Below are positions 15,794 to 23,454 of a stretch of DNA of 38,313 nucleotides, piece by piece; the stretch's first letter is position 1; every line of letters begins with the position of its first letter. A program made the position numbers and the translations under genes. Source of the stretch: Bacteroidia bacterium (GTDB taxonomy: Bacteria > Bacteroidota > Bacteroidia > J057); NCBI GenBank assembly GCA_030430575.1, contig JAUIKF010000070.1, positions 1 through 38,313 on the forward strand, in the 5' to 3' direction. Below the pieces are notes generated by a model. That model worked only from the letters and a program-made list of their open reading frames with translations, searched no databases and was not told the DNA's origin.

Positions 15794-15812
15794 CCTGCCA
15801 CTTGCTGGCAGG
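15794..15812. repeat. Short hairpin CCTGCCA/TGGCAGG
   Basis: A perfect 7-bp stem with a five-base loop (cttgc) lies about 55 bases upstream of the beta-barrel gene. It may be a small intergenic repeat or leader hairpin; no further support. Confidence 0.35.
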
Positions 15813-15865
15813 CAGGGCAAGAACTGCCCAATTTTTATCCAAAACCATTTAATCAACCAACCATT

Positions 15866-16501
15866 ATGAAAATCCTAACGACCGTTTTAATCCCCCTCTT
15901 TTTCTGCCTGGTCAACGCAGGAGCTTTTGCCCAATCGCTCTCCCTCTCTGGCCAGCTTGGCTACGCAAGCCCCCAAGGCGACGCCTTCAGAGATGCTGAC
16001 ACAGGCGAACGCCTGACGTCCTTTGGCCTTGGATACGATGTCGACATCCTTTATCACCTGGAATCCTTTGATTCCAAGCTGGGATTGGGACTTATGTATG
16101 TCGGCAGTGCCTTATTTGGGAGCGAAAGCGCCACGAGGCTGGATGTAGGCATCTATGGGTTGGATATGTTTGGGGTGAAAGGGCAATATCGCTTGAGTTC
16201 TCCAGACAATGGCGCCAGCCCTTTTTTTAGCCTCGGTCTCGGCCTTAGCAGGTTTGCAACGCCTGATATTACAATTTTCTCTGACAATGGTAATATCTTC
16301 CTTGAAGGCAAACGTACCTATGGGATCGGCATCCGCCCTGAGATCGGAATGGACCTCGGCAGGTTTCTGGTTTCGACGGCCTATCTCGTCCCGATGAAGT
16401 ATACCATCGAATCTGACGCAGGCAATTTTGAAGGCACTGCAGGCAGCCTGACTTTCTCTATCGGCTATCGCCTCAATGTTGACCTGAGTGGCTTTTTCTA
16501 A
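15866..16501 (+). CDS. Outer membrane beta-barrel protein (porin-like family)
   Basis: This 211-residue protein has a signal peptide (VLIPLFFCLVNAGAFAQ). The mature part alternates short hydrophobic strands with Gly/Asp turns: LSLSGQLGYASPQGD, DSKLGLGLMYVGSA, FFSLGLGLSRFA, YGIGIRPEIGMDLGRFLVS, LTFSIGYRLNVDLSGFF. It ends with an aromatic residue, as outer-membrane barrels do. The size fits an 8-stranded OmpA-like or porin_5-type barrel. Ligand or cargo unknown. Confidence 0.82.
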   Translation: MKILTTVLIPLFFCLVNAGAFAQSLSLSGQLGYASPQGDAFRDADTGERLTSFGLGYDVDILYHLESFDSKLGLGLMYVGSALFGSESATRLDVGIYGLDMFGVKGQYRLSSPDNGASPFFSLGLGLSRFATPDITIFSDNGNIFLEGKRTYGIGIRPEIGMDLGRFLVSTAYLVPMKYTIESDAGNFEGTAGSLTFSIGYRLNVDLSGFF

Positions 16502-16520
16502 GAATAAAACACATGGAGGC

Positions 16521-16546
16521 TGCCGAAACGCCAGAAAGGGAGTAGG
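16521..16546 (+). repeat. Dispersed 26-bp repeat, copy 2
   Basis: The sequence begins tgccgaaacgcca and ends gagtagg, with two mismatches to 6580-6605. It lies about 20 bases after the stop of the beta-barrel gene. Confidence 0.6.
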
Positions 16547-16623
16547 TATTTTATTTTTTATAAAAACCAGCTATTTTACCTAACGCAAATCCATAAACGA
16601 TACAAACAAAGGTCCTTCTTGGC

Positions 16624-16914
16624 ATGCGAAATTTCAAACTAGAAAAACTCCAAAACGGCGAGACCTTCGTCACGAGTGAAAAAGGCAACTCCATGGTGCC
16701 CCTGATCAAGTCTCGCCAAAAACACCGTTTGGCACCTGCCAGCGTAGCATCCGTGGAGGTAGGTGATATCGTCTATTGTAAGGTAAAAGGATTCTTTTAC
16801 ACACACCTTGTCAAGGCAAAAAACGACTCTAAGGGCTGCTTGATTGGGAACAATCAGGGAGGCATCAATGGCTGGACCAAGCAGGTCTATGGGGTAGTGG
16901 TGGAAGTGTTGTAA
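16624..16914 (+). CDS. Small S24/S26 peptidase-like protein
   Basis: This is a 96-residue protein without a signal peptide. SEKGNSMVPLI has the conserved Ser-Met of the LexA/signal-peptidase fold, VEVGDIVYCKVKGFFYTH has the GDIV strand, HLVKAK may supply the Lys, and LIGNNQGGINGW completes the fold. LexA/UmuD/signal-peptidase-like small proteins of this kind exist in Bacteroidota and phages, usually as standalone domains. Here there is no DNA-binding domain or transmembrane anchor. Whether it is an active protease is unknown. It lies between the beta-barrel gene and an exported unknown protein. Confidence 0.7.
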   Translation: MRNFKLEKLQNGETFVTSEKGNSMVPLIKSRQKHRLAPASVASVEVGDIVYCKVKGFFYTHLVKAKNDSKGCLIGNNQGGINGWTKQVYGVVVEVL

Positions 16915-16963
16915 TTTAGGTAGCTAGTTGTATACCCATTGGGTAACGCCAACCCAATAGTTT

Positions 16964-18010
16964 ATGCATCATCAATTTTTCAATCATTCCTGCTTCTATT
17001 CATCTGTCTTGATTCTTTTGTTAATGGCATCTACTACCAAGATGTGGGCACAAGAGTCGTTGCAACCCTTTTTTCTAGACATTCACATTGACAAAGTTGG
17101 ATTCAATCAGCAGGTATATGGGATTCTGCATGCAAAGAAGGAACAAGGAAATTGTGCCTTATATGGGTTTGACGCTACAACATCGGCACTTGTTAAGCTT
17201 AGCGATAAGGAAAGGGCACGCTTGGTCAAGAAAGAAAAAAAGATGCCGAAACATAAGATTAGTGGATTTTCTGTCAGGATGATATGGGTAGAGGATTCAT
17301 CCGCTTTCTATACTACTCACATTGCTCCTATTTTTGAATCCGAGGGTAAATCCAATGTCCTTTTTTATTTTGCAATAGAAGATCTCCCAGAACTTGATAT
17401 CAGAGATGAAACGCTGAATTATAAGGAAAGATATAGGAATAAATCATTCTATCTTCAAAGCAAAATAATAGAAACGCTTGTGAAAAAAGCATACCCTAAG
17501 GAAGTGGATGAACCTGAGGTTCCACTCGTTATGTTTAATGAATACCGAGATGAATATGTCTGTTTGAGAAAATTTAATCAATCAACCTTCGACCGATTAA
17601 GCCCAGTGCTGTTAAGTGATCTTCAAAAGATATTATTGGATGGCTTTAAGAATCATAAATATGTAGGTTTTTCGTGGCCTGATTATTATAGGGTATATGG
17701 GTATTCTGATTTTCTTGATTCAATAGCACCTCCCTATACAGAAACTATGTTCCTACAGAATATCGAAAGCTTTGCTGTAATTGAGAGGTGGACGCTCCGT
17801 TCTGATTTTTCCATTGAAAAAACACCAAGATTTATAGGAGTAGGGGTTGATTGGGACCATATGATATTTTTTGGAATGTCTTATCTATTAGATTGGTTTC
17901 CAGAGGAAATGCAGCGTTCGATTGGCACTGACTTTTCTGAAGCAGAGATAAATCAGCTCACCATGTATCTGTTGAGACCTATTCTAAATGGCCTCGTTAG
18001 GAAGAAATGA
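16964..18010 (+). CDS. Exported protein of unknown function
   Basis: This 348-residue protein starts MHHQFFNHSCFYSSVLILLL with cleavage near MWAQ, so it is exported. The mature part is alpha/beta-like with many charged residues, no recognisable domain or catalytic motif, and no membrane anchor at the C-terminus (LRPILNGLVRKK). The gene is AT-richer than its neighbours and uses codons like its AT-rich sibling genes, which hints at a different history. A terminator follows at 18017-18066. Confidence 0.75.
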   Translation: MHHQFFNHSCFYSSVLILLLMASTTKMWAQESLQPFFLDIHIDKVGFNQQVYGILHAKKEQGNCALYGFDATTSALVKLSDKERARLVKKEKKMPKHKISGFSVRMIWVEDSSAFYTTHIAPIFESEGKSNVLFYFAIEDLPELDIRDETLNYKERYRNKSFYLQSKIIETLVKKAYPKEVDEPEVPLVMFNEYRDEYVCLRKFNQSTFDRLSPVLLSDLQKILLDGFKNHKYVGFSWPDYYRVYGYSDFLDSIAPPYTETMFLQNIESFAVIERWTLRSDFSIEKTPRFIGVGVDWDHMIFFGMSYLLDWFPEEMQRSIGTDFSEAEINQLTMYLLRPILNGLVRKK

Positions 18011-18016
18011 TGTAGC

Positions 18017-18066
18017 AAAAAACCGCTAGCTAATGGCTGATCATACCATCTGCTAACGGCTTTTTT
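18017..18066 (+). terminator. Probable terminator after the exported protein gene
   Basis: An A-rich left side (aaaaaaccgctagc) pairs with gctaacggctttttt, with an inner atgg/ccat stem. It lies just past the stop at 18010 and ends in six T residues. Confidence 0.65.
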
Positions 18067-18079
18067 CTGTAGAAAAATA

Positions 18080-18147
18080 CAAACTCAACTACCATCTCAA
18101 ATTCAAAGAAAAACTTGAGCTTGACACTTGAATTTGCGTTTGAACTT
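18080..18147. repeat. Inverted hexamer-periodic TCAAA/TTTGA repeat between convergent genes
   Basis: The left part runs aaactcaactaccatctcaa then attcaaag; the right part runs cttgacacttgaatttgcgt then ttgaactttt. A perfect caaattcaa/ttgaatttg stem lies inside. It sits between the convergent stop codons of the genes at 16964 and 18153. Confidence 0.55.
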
Positions 18148-18152
18148 TTCCC

Positions 18153-18509
18153 TTAACCTTTATAATAAAAACGCTCCCGCACCACCTGATCTCCATCCCA
18201 ATGCTGGACAGAAACCTGCTCCATTTTCACGCGGTTGCCGTCCTTGAAGGTGACGTCCATCCATGATTCGATCATCGCTACGTTGTTGTCTTCGTCAGTG
18301 GAAAGGGCCGTGACGCCGCCTCCGTGAACATCTGCGACCATCCCTACAAACTGCTCTTCATACTGACGATTGGCGGCTTTGCCGACGCGTGGCTCCTTGC
18401 CAGGCTCTTGCATCGTGACATCTTCATGGTAAAACTGCTCAAAGGCATCTAGGATTTGACCTTGGAAAACCATGTTCTGGAGTTGGGTTGCTTTTGCTTT
18501 TAATGACAT
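18153..18509 (-). CDS. SnoaL-like / NTF2-fold small protein
   Basis: This 118-residue cytoplasmic protein has AFEQFYHEDVTMQEPGKEP, VGMVADVHGGGVTAL and QVSVQHWDGDQVVRERFYY. This is the layout of the SnoaL-like/NTF2 alpha+beta cone fold. Such proteins are polyketide cyclases or unknown enzymes, and no substrate can be inferred. The gene is divergent from the MarR regulator at 18670. Between them is a 14-bp palindrome (18524-18537), so the regulator may control it. Confidence 0.75.
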   Translation of the reverse strand: MSLKAKATQLQNMVFQGQILDAFEQFYHEDVTMQEPGKEPRVGKAANRQYEEQFVGMVADVHGGGVTALSTDEDNNVAMIESWMDVTFKDGNRVKMEQVSVQHWDGDQVVRERFYYKG

Positions 18510-18523
18510 TGTGATAAAAAGTT

Positions 18524-18537
18524 AATGTTTAAACATT
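18524..18537. promoter_or_regulatory. 14-bp palindrome, candidate MarR operator
   Basis: AATGTTTAAACATT is a perfect palindrome 14 bases upstream of the SnoaL-like gene start and about 130 bases upstream of the divergent MarR gene. Size, symmetry and place suit a MarR dimer site; function is inferred. Confidence 0.45.
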
Positions 18538-18610
18538 GAATATGGCGATAATGATTCATTAACTCAGCCAGTTCCAAAGTGTTTGAAAAAAAATAAATTT
18601 TTCGTTTGTA

Positions 18611-18648
18611 GGTTGAGTTTGAACTTGAATTTGCACTTAAACTTGCGC
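18611..18648. repeat. Hexamer-periodic TTGAGTTTGAAC repeat upstream of the MarR gene
   Basis: Between the palindrome and the MarR start the run ggttgagtttgaacttgaat continues to ttgcacttaaacttgcgc. It makes a false N-terminal extension LSLNLNLHLNLRF in the longer open frame. Confidence 0.5.
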
Positions 18649-18669
18649 TTCCCTTCCTTATCTTTGAGA

Positions 18670-19176
18670 ATGGATTTTGTAAAAGAATTAGGGGTAATGG
18701 CCTTGGCAGTGCGGCTCCGTAGGCTCAGCGATACGATGATCAAGGATGGGCGGAAATTGTACCAATACCTGGAGGCTGATATTGAACCGAATTGGTTTTT
18801 GGTGCTGTTGCTGCTCAAGGATCATCCGATGATGTCCATCACAGAGATCGCCGATGCGCTCAAATTTGCGCATCCTTCCATCCATGCTATTGTCAATAAA
18901 TTGATCAAGAAGGGGTATGTAGTTGCCTATGGCGACAAGGCCGACAAGCGCCGCAGGCGTTTGCAGCTCAGCCAGACAGGCCAGCAAAAAATCGTGGAGA
19001 TGGAACCTGTCTGGGAAGCGGGCAACCAAGGCATATCAGCTATGCTACAAGCCAATGAGAGCGATATCCTAGAAGAGTTAAATAAGCTCGAGCAAGCATT
19101 CGCAGAAAAAGGCTTTATGGAAAGAACATTAGAAGAAATGAAAAATGAAAAATTGAAAATTGATAATGGAGAATGA
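18670..19176 (+). CDS. MarR family regulator, resembling the N-terminal half of MarR-GNAT fusions
   Basis: A start at the ATG at 18670 gives 168 residues; the longer frame only translates periodic repeat DNA. The segment MDFVKELGVMALAVRLRRLS, the helix-turn-helix MSITEIADALKFAHPSIHAIV and the wing KGYVVAYGDKADKRRRRLQL place it among MarR regulators. This pattern matches the N-terminal half of Bacteroidota proteins that fuse MarR to GNAT acetyltransferase. Here the acetyltransferase is a separate gene at 19305-19805 on the other strand. The last ~18 residues (EEMKNEKLKIDNGE) are a charged, repeat-like tail. A divergent SnoaL-like gene is the likely target. Confidence 0.8.
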   Translation: MDFVKELGVMALAVRLRRLSDTMIKDGRKLYQYLEADIEPNWFLVLLLLKDHPMMSITEIADALKFAHPSIHAIVNKLIKKGYVVAYGDKADKRRRRLQLSQTGQQKIVEMEPVWEAGNQGISAMLQANESDILEELNKLEQAFAEKGFMERTLEEMKNEKLKIDNGE

Positions 19177-19304
19177 AGAAAAACAAAAAACATTTACTCA
19201 TTTTATCATCTACTCCCTTCGATAAACGTTCGGCAGAGCTCACGTCGAAGCCTCAGGACAAGCATCTAATCATTTTCTTCCCATTCTCTCATCCACTCAT
19301 TCTA
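19177..19304. repeat. Repeat-rich spacer with reverse GAATGA run
   Basis: The spacer includes cattctctcatccactcatt continuing to ctatcattctatcatttcc up to about 19320. This is the reverse complement of the GAATGA/GATAG run after 13423. The GNAT stop codon and last residues lie in this run. Confidence 0.5.
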
Positions 19305-19805
19305 TCATTCTATCATTTCCCCCCCCCTCTCCATCCGTATATCAGCGCGCTCATATTCCTCTTCTTCAGGCAGCAAAGGCACTTCTACAAATCCCAATTT
19401 TTCATATAAATGAATGGCAGGTGCCAATACTGTATTTGATACCAAAAATACCTTTTCAGCGCCCATCGCCCATGCGCGATCCAATATGGCCTGGCCGAGT
19501 CGGTAGCCAATGCCAAGGCCTTGAGCGGCGGGATCTACGGCCATTTTGGCGAGTTCATAGCATTTGTCATTGGCTTTGATCAAGGCACAAGTGCCTACAG
19601 TCTCGCCCTTGAAGCGTGCCATCAATATCGCCCCGCCAGGCTCGATGATATAATCAATGGGGTGATCCAATGCCTTGTGATCCGATGCTTCCAAGCGGAA
19701 GTATTTCTGTATCCAGGCATGATTGAGCGAGCGAAATGCGAAAGCATCACTCGGCTGGAAATCGACGATTTCCAGGAGGGGAGGGGGAGCATGATGAATT
19801 GCCAT
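19305..19805 (-). CDS. GNAT family N-acetyltransferase
   Basis: This 166-residue protein has the acetyl-CoA site AVDPAAQGLGIGYRLGQ (Q/RxxGxG/A class), NTVLAPAIHLYEKLGFVEV and ELAKMAV. The segment from LEIVDFQPSDAFAFRSLNHA through ALDHPIDYIIEPGGAILMAR looks very like the C-terminal half of Bacteroidota MarR-GNAT fusion proteins. The C-terminus reads through a nine-C tract (nine G on this strand) at 19319-19327 and into a GATAGAAT repeat, where it stops. That tail may be newly made. The gene is convergent with the MarR gene. Confidence 0.85.
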   Translation of the reverse strand: MAIHHAPPPLLEIVDFQPSDAFAFRSLNHAWIQKYFRLEASDHKALDHPIDYIIEPGGAILMARFKGETVGTCALIKANDKCYELAKMAVDPAAQGLGIGYRLGQAILDRAWAMGAEKVFLVSNTVLAPAIHLYEKLGFVEVPLLPEEEEYERADIRMERGGEMIE

Positions 19806-19810
19806 AACTA

Positions 19811-19842
19811 GAGCAGTTCAAGGGTTCAACGTTCAACAGTTC
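19811..19842. repeat. TTCAA-rich periodic repeat upstream of GNAT
   Basis: The run gagcagttcaagggttcaac then gttcaacagttcaagg lies just upstream of the GNAT start. It belongs to the TTGAAC-type intergenic family. Confidence 0.4.
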
Positions 19843-19877
19843 AAGGCCGAAAGGGCGATTCTGATGGCTGGAAAATG

Positions 19878-19942
19878 GGAAAACCTCCCATTACAAAACT
19901 ATGTAGTCAACTACGGAGTTTTATAATGGAAGGTTTTTCCCT
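19878..19942. repeat. Long imperfect hairpin (AAACCTCC...GGAAGGTTT)
   Basis: gggaaaacctcccattacaa runs to actatgtagt, and the right side actacggagttttataatgg runs to aaggtttttccc. About 26 of 31 base pairs match. It lies between GNAT and the 215-bp element. It may be a REP-like repeat or a bidirectional terminator. Confidence 0.55.
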
Positions 19943-19976
19943 TAAACGAATTGAACCTCTTGAACGCTTGAACCCT
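19941..19976. repeat. CTTAAAC...TTGAAC repeat, copy 2
   Basis: cttaaacgaattgaacctct continues to tgaacgcttgaaccct. A related run at 7331-7365 (cttaaactcttaaacaactt, gaacttttgaaccct) covers the TTG start of the CrtD-like gene. Confidence 0.5.
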
Positions 19977-19986
19977 CTTCGCCCCC

Positions 19987-20201
19987 TAGTGCTTACAGCA
20001 CTAAGTAGTTATCGGTTATACTGAGGCGCGGATTACCCACAAACCAACGCTTCAAAGCCGAAATCCGCGCCAGCTGGCGTAAGCCAGGAGCGAAGAGGCG
20101 CATCTCTATGCGCTGGGCCGGATTTCCGGATTGAGGGCTGGTTCTTTGCGTAATCCGGCCCTCTGTTATAAACCACAAGGAACTTCGTGCTGTAAGCACT
20201 A
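19987..20201. mobile_element. 215-bp MITE-like inverted-repeat element
   Basis: The ends tagtgcttacagcac and gtgctgtaagcacta are perfect 15-base inverted repeats. Inside, the two halves align as imperfect inverted repeats for about 85 bases: ggttata then gcggattac near the left, and the reverse complement of gtaatccggcc and tataaacc near the right. There is no coding sequence. The right end overlaps the stop codon of the MarR gene at 20199-20633. It looks like a non-autonomous element or decayed transposon end pair; an open frame within it is an artefact. Confidence 0.7.
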
Positions 20202-20633
20202 GATCAGATTGCCACCCAGTGTGCGCAACATACCAGTGAATTGTGCAATGTCTGTTTCACTGCTACTTGTCAAAAACCACTCTGCAGCTTCTTCCATGGT
20301 GGTTTTTGCGTCTTTATATACATTTTGACCAGTACTGGTCAATTTGACCAACCGCACACGCGCATCTCGGGCATTGGCTTCTTTTTGTACCAAGCCGATT
20401 TTCTCCATCGGAGCGAGCATGCGTGTCACGCCAGAGGCAGACATCCCAATTTTATGGGCGAGGTCGATGCGCCGCATCTTTTCTTCAGGTGCATGTTGCA
20501 AATGGTATAAAATCATGAATTCATTCAAACTAATGCCTAGCATGCTGAGTCTGGCATCGAACTTCTTGGCCAAGATAGCCTGAGTCGTGTGGAGGTTGAG
20601 AAATAGCCTTAGGGATGTTTCAGTAGTTTTCAT
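20199..20633 (-). CDS. MarR family transcriptional regulator
   Basis: This 144-residue protein has the MarR winged helix: LSMLGISLNEFMILYHLQHA, then RRIDLAHKIGMSASGVTRMLAPM, the wing KEANARDARVRLVKLTSTG and a C-terminal dimer helix. The stop codon (TAG at 20201-20199) is supplied by the end of the 215-bp inverted-repeat element, so the last residues (LRTLGGNLI) may have been altered by its arrival. A palindrome at 20653-20672 upstream suggests autoregulation. The target gene is not obvious; the next minus-strand gene upstream is the TPR-CHAT gene. Confidence 0.85.
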   Translation of the reverse strand: MKTTETSLRLFLNLHTTQAILAKKFDARLSMLGISLNEFMILYHLQHAPEEKMRRIDLAHKIGMSASGVTRMLAPMEKIGLVQKEANARDARVRLVKLTSTGQNVYKDAKTTMEEAAEWFLTSSSETDIAQFTGMLRTLGGNLI

Positions 20634-20652
20634 AAAAATATTTACTTGAAAT

Positions 20653-20672
20653 ATACTTGAATATACAAGTAT
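20653..20672. promoter_or_regulatory. Inverted repeat, candidate MarR autoregulatory operator
   Basis: atacttgaatatacaagtat is an inverted repeat (atacttg/caagtat, six-base spacer) lying 20-39 bases upstream of the MarR start. A further tacttg lies nearer the start and caagtat at 20677-20683. Position and symmetry suit binding of the MarR dimer; function inferred. Confidence 0.5.
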
Positions 20673-20799
20673 TACGCAAGTATGTGATTAATGTTCATTT
20701 TCCCCAAAAACGTTTCGAAAATAATTCGTTTCCCCTTAATTTATAGTGAAGCGAAAGCAGTTTTTTGCCTTCAAAAATCCTTATTCGATATTCTGCAAT

Positions 20800-23454
20800 C
20801 TACTTTTTCTTCCACACATACCAGCCAAGGCCCAGTAAGAAAAGGAGAAGCCCTATTCCCCCCAAATAGCTTCCAATCGCCCTTTGGGGCGCAATCACCT
20901 GCATATTTCCAATCGCGATCATCGCCGCCCAGTGACCAGGGTGGTCTTGCCATCTCCCGTGCTGCTTGCGGTCACGGAAGTCCATTTTAGCCAGTCTCAG
21001 GGCTTCATCTATGGGATACCCTTCTCCTAAGTATTGGTACAAATGCTTCATGATAAAGGCGTTAGGAGCGTGTTTCACCTTCCATTGAGAAGCGATGACG
21101 CTGCGGCAGCCGGTATGAAAGAACGCTCTTGCGAGGCTCATCACGCCTTCTCCCTCTTGAATCTTCCCGTTACCAGTCTCACAGGCACTCAGGACTGCCA
21201 GCATGGCCTCTATTCGGAGCTTATACAATTCCTCTAACTTCAATAGAGACGTGTCACCCAATCCGCGAAATACAATGTAGGCACTGTCTTGGCTGGCTTC
21301 AGCATGTGTTGACAGGTGAAGAAATGCCATCAGTGGGGCATCTTTTATTAGTTGGATAAAATTGCGTTTAGTTGCTATATCATCATCCAGCCGCTCATTT
21401 TTGTCAAAAAACTGACTAATCGCGTCAAGGACCAAAGTACTTTCCTTTAGTTTACCAAACCTGATATCCTCAAAACTCACAGGCGCTACCCCCAACCAAG
21501 GTTGTTTAATGAGGTCATGTTGTGGTTTTCGTTCCAGGTAACTTCCGATGGTAGCCGAAGGGAGATAGGCAATGACATGGTCATCAATGAGGTAGTGAAG
21601 CCGTGTGGAATCACTTAGGAGAAATGCTTCAAAGGGCAAATTGTACAATTGACCATCTGGGATGATAAGGAGTTTTTCCTGAAGCCCAGAAAAAGGAGCG
21701 ACTAGTTCCTGATAAAGTACGGCAGCGCTTTTTTGGCAGGCATCCGCTGCCCCGTCTGATAGTTGATGAATAGTCTGTTTATACGTACTTATTGCAGTAA
21801 TTAACGCTGGCGAAATGGGCATTCGCTGAATTTCTGGTAAGCCCTTATGATTTACCTTAATCCCATAACAAATAGAATCTCCCCAGAAATAGGAAATCAA
21901 GCTTTGGTTGGGCAGGAGACGCTGTTGCATGTCCGCTAGGGAAATCGGCTTTTGCTGATCCGCCAATTTTCCTTTCACTTGCATCCTGAGCAGATGCTCA
22001 GCCAAGACGACGGCCTTACTGGTCTCCAGCAGCTCCCAGAAGTCTGCATAGGCATGGGGACCTTTTTGCTGGGTCCGCAAGTCAGCAGCAGCCAAGGCTT
22101 CCTCATGACGCTCATGGCTACGCTCAGCCTCTATGAGGCGAGAGCCTTGACCTGCTAGCGATTGCCGTTGGCGGAATACCTGCTCTGCGCGGATCATCAA
22201 GAGATAAGCAGCTACCGAGTGGTCCAATAAGCTGTCTTGCGCAGATGCCACCGCCCATTGGTGCAAGGCCTTGCCTTTGGCAGCCAGCAAGCGGAACAAG
22301 AGGTTCTCTGGTTCATTGATGACCGAATCTGGGGGTAACTGGTAGCTATCCAACGTATCAAAATGCACAGGCATAATCCTGTAAAGGCCCTTTTGGAAAT
22401 TCGCTACCGCCGCTTCAAATGCCTGCATCTCAGCCAGGCATCTGCCTTTGGCCAGGTATTGCTTGGCGATGTCGCGGTTGGGGCCGGTAGGGTGGAGTCG
22501 GTGGAATTGCTGTAAGGCGGTGTCAAAATGCGCAAGGGCGCTGTCGTAGCTCCCTTGCATTTGTAATGATTGGGCGAGGAAGCCGTGACTTCTGGCGAGG
22601 TTCCCAGCATCATAGGCATCATCCCCATATTCAGTAAGTCCCTCAATCGCCCTCAAAGCAAATAGCTTGGCTTGCGAAGGGTCTTCTGATAGGAGGTAGA
22701 CTTCTGAAGTAAAGGAATTGCTATAACAAATCACTTTAGGGATATGATATTCGTTGCGTGCAATCTTTTTGGCAGAATCGAAATGATGAATCGCTGCTTC
22801 GGGCATATTCCATGCCTTATAAGCAATCCCTATATCAATATAAGAATAGCTTATATCCTTCCAATATTTTTGATTCTTGGCATCAGAGGTGACCAATTTT
22901 CTAAAATTTTGTATCCCAGCCTTCAATGAATCAATCCCATCTGAATATTCACCTCTGTCACGGAGTAATTTTCCTAACGGCCGTTGACAAAAAGCCAATC
23001 TTTTGTAATCCTTAAAACGCGCATATATTGGGATAGCAAGACGGAAATAGGTGAGAGCACTGTCGGTAAAATGGCTACGGTTAAATGCCAGGGCCTTTCT
23101 CCTGTAGGCTTGAGCTTCTAGGATATCTCCTTTTTCAATCTTCAATACACTATCAGCAAATCGATGGCATTGACGAATAAAAAAGGTGGGGGTGAGCGCT
23201 TCTTGCTGTTCCCGAATCTCCAGATTACCACTATAGCGATAAGCTTTGAACGAAATGTCATACATCCATTCTCGCTTGGTCGAATCAGAAACCTCATTTA
23301 ACGCAAGCCAAAAGGACTCCTCAGCACATAAGGAGTCCCCTTTTCCCCAATAATCAAATCCTTCTTCAATATGCTGCCATAGAGAATCCTGGGCAGGACA
23401 TACAAGTCCATTGATTACCCAACATACCCATAGGAAAGTGATGCGGTGATTCAT
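20800..23454 (-). CDS. Exported TPR-CHAT (caspase-like) membrane-anchored protein
   Basis: This 884-residue protein has a signal peptide (FLWVCWVINGLVCPAQ), TPR and TPR-like helices (about 25-460), a linker, a CHAT domain (about 510-850) and a C-terminal transmembrane segment (GGIGLLLFLLGLGWYVW) ending KKK. The predicted topology places TPR and CHAT in the periplasm with a short cytoplasmic tail. The caspase-like pair is intact: His717 in LHLSTHAE and Cys758 in LSACETG. RSVIASQWKV is also conserved. The start codon overlaps the stop of the upstream gene (23451) by four bases, so the two are co-transcribed and probably coupled. CHAT proteases of this type are usually activated by partner proteins sensed through TPRs; the substrate is unknown. 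Confidence 0.92.
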   Translation of the reverse strand: MNHRITFLWVCWVINGLVCPAQDSLWQHIEEGFDYWGKGDSLCAEESFWLALNEVSDSTKREWMYDISFKAYRYSGNLEIREQQEALTPTFFIRQCHRFADSVLKIEKGDILEAQAYRRKALAFNRSHFTDSALTYFRLAIPIYARFKDYKRLAFCQRPLGKLLRDRGEYSDGIDSLKAGIQNFRKLVTSDAKNQKYWKDISYSYIDIGIAYKAWNMPEAAIHHFDSAKKIARNEYHIPKVICYSNSFTSEVYLLSEDPSQAKLFALRAIEGLTEYGDDAYDAGNLARSHGFLAQSLQMQGSYDSALAHFDTALQQFHRLHPTGPNRDIAKQYLAKGRCLAEMQAFEAAVANFQKGLYRIMPVHFDTLDSYQLPPDSVINEPENLLFRLLAAKGKALHQWAVASAQDSLLDHSVAAYLLMIRAEQVFRQRQSLAGQGSRLIEAERSHERHEEALAAADLRTQQKGPHAYADFWELLETSKAVVLAEHLLRMQVKGKLADQQKPISLADMQQRLLPNQSLISYFWGDSICYGIKVNHKGLPEIQRMPISPALITAISTYKQTIHQLSDGAADACQKSAAVLYQELVAPFSGLQEKLLIIPDGQLYNLPFEAFLLSDSTRLHYLIDDHVIAYLPSATIGSYLERKPQHDLIKQPWLGVAPVSFEDIRFGKLKESTLVLDAISQFFDKNERLDDDIATKRNFIQLIKDAPLMAFLHLSTHAEASQDSAYIVFRGLGDTSLLKLEELYKLRIEAMLAVLSACETGNGKIQEGEGVMSLARAFFHTGCRSVIASQWKVKHAPNAFIMKHLYQYLGEGYPIDEALRLAKMDFRDRKQHGRWQDHPGHWAAMIAIGNMQVIAPQRAIGSYLGGIGLLLFLLGLGWYVWKKK

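Noticed and set aside
16624-16914. Full LexA-type repressor
   Set aside because: Only the S24-like fold is present; there is no DNA-binding domain.
18583-18669. Upstream extension of the MarR gene (LSLNLNLHLNL)
   Set aside because: It is the translation of a TTGAAC/TTTGAG periodic repeat; the conserved MarR start MDFVKELG follows at 18670.
19993-20199. Minus-strand frame of 68 residues
   Set aside because: It lies wholly in the inverted-repeat element and has no protein-like features.
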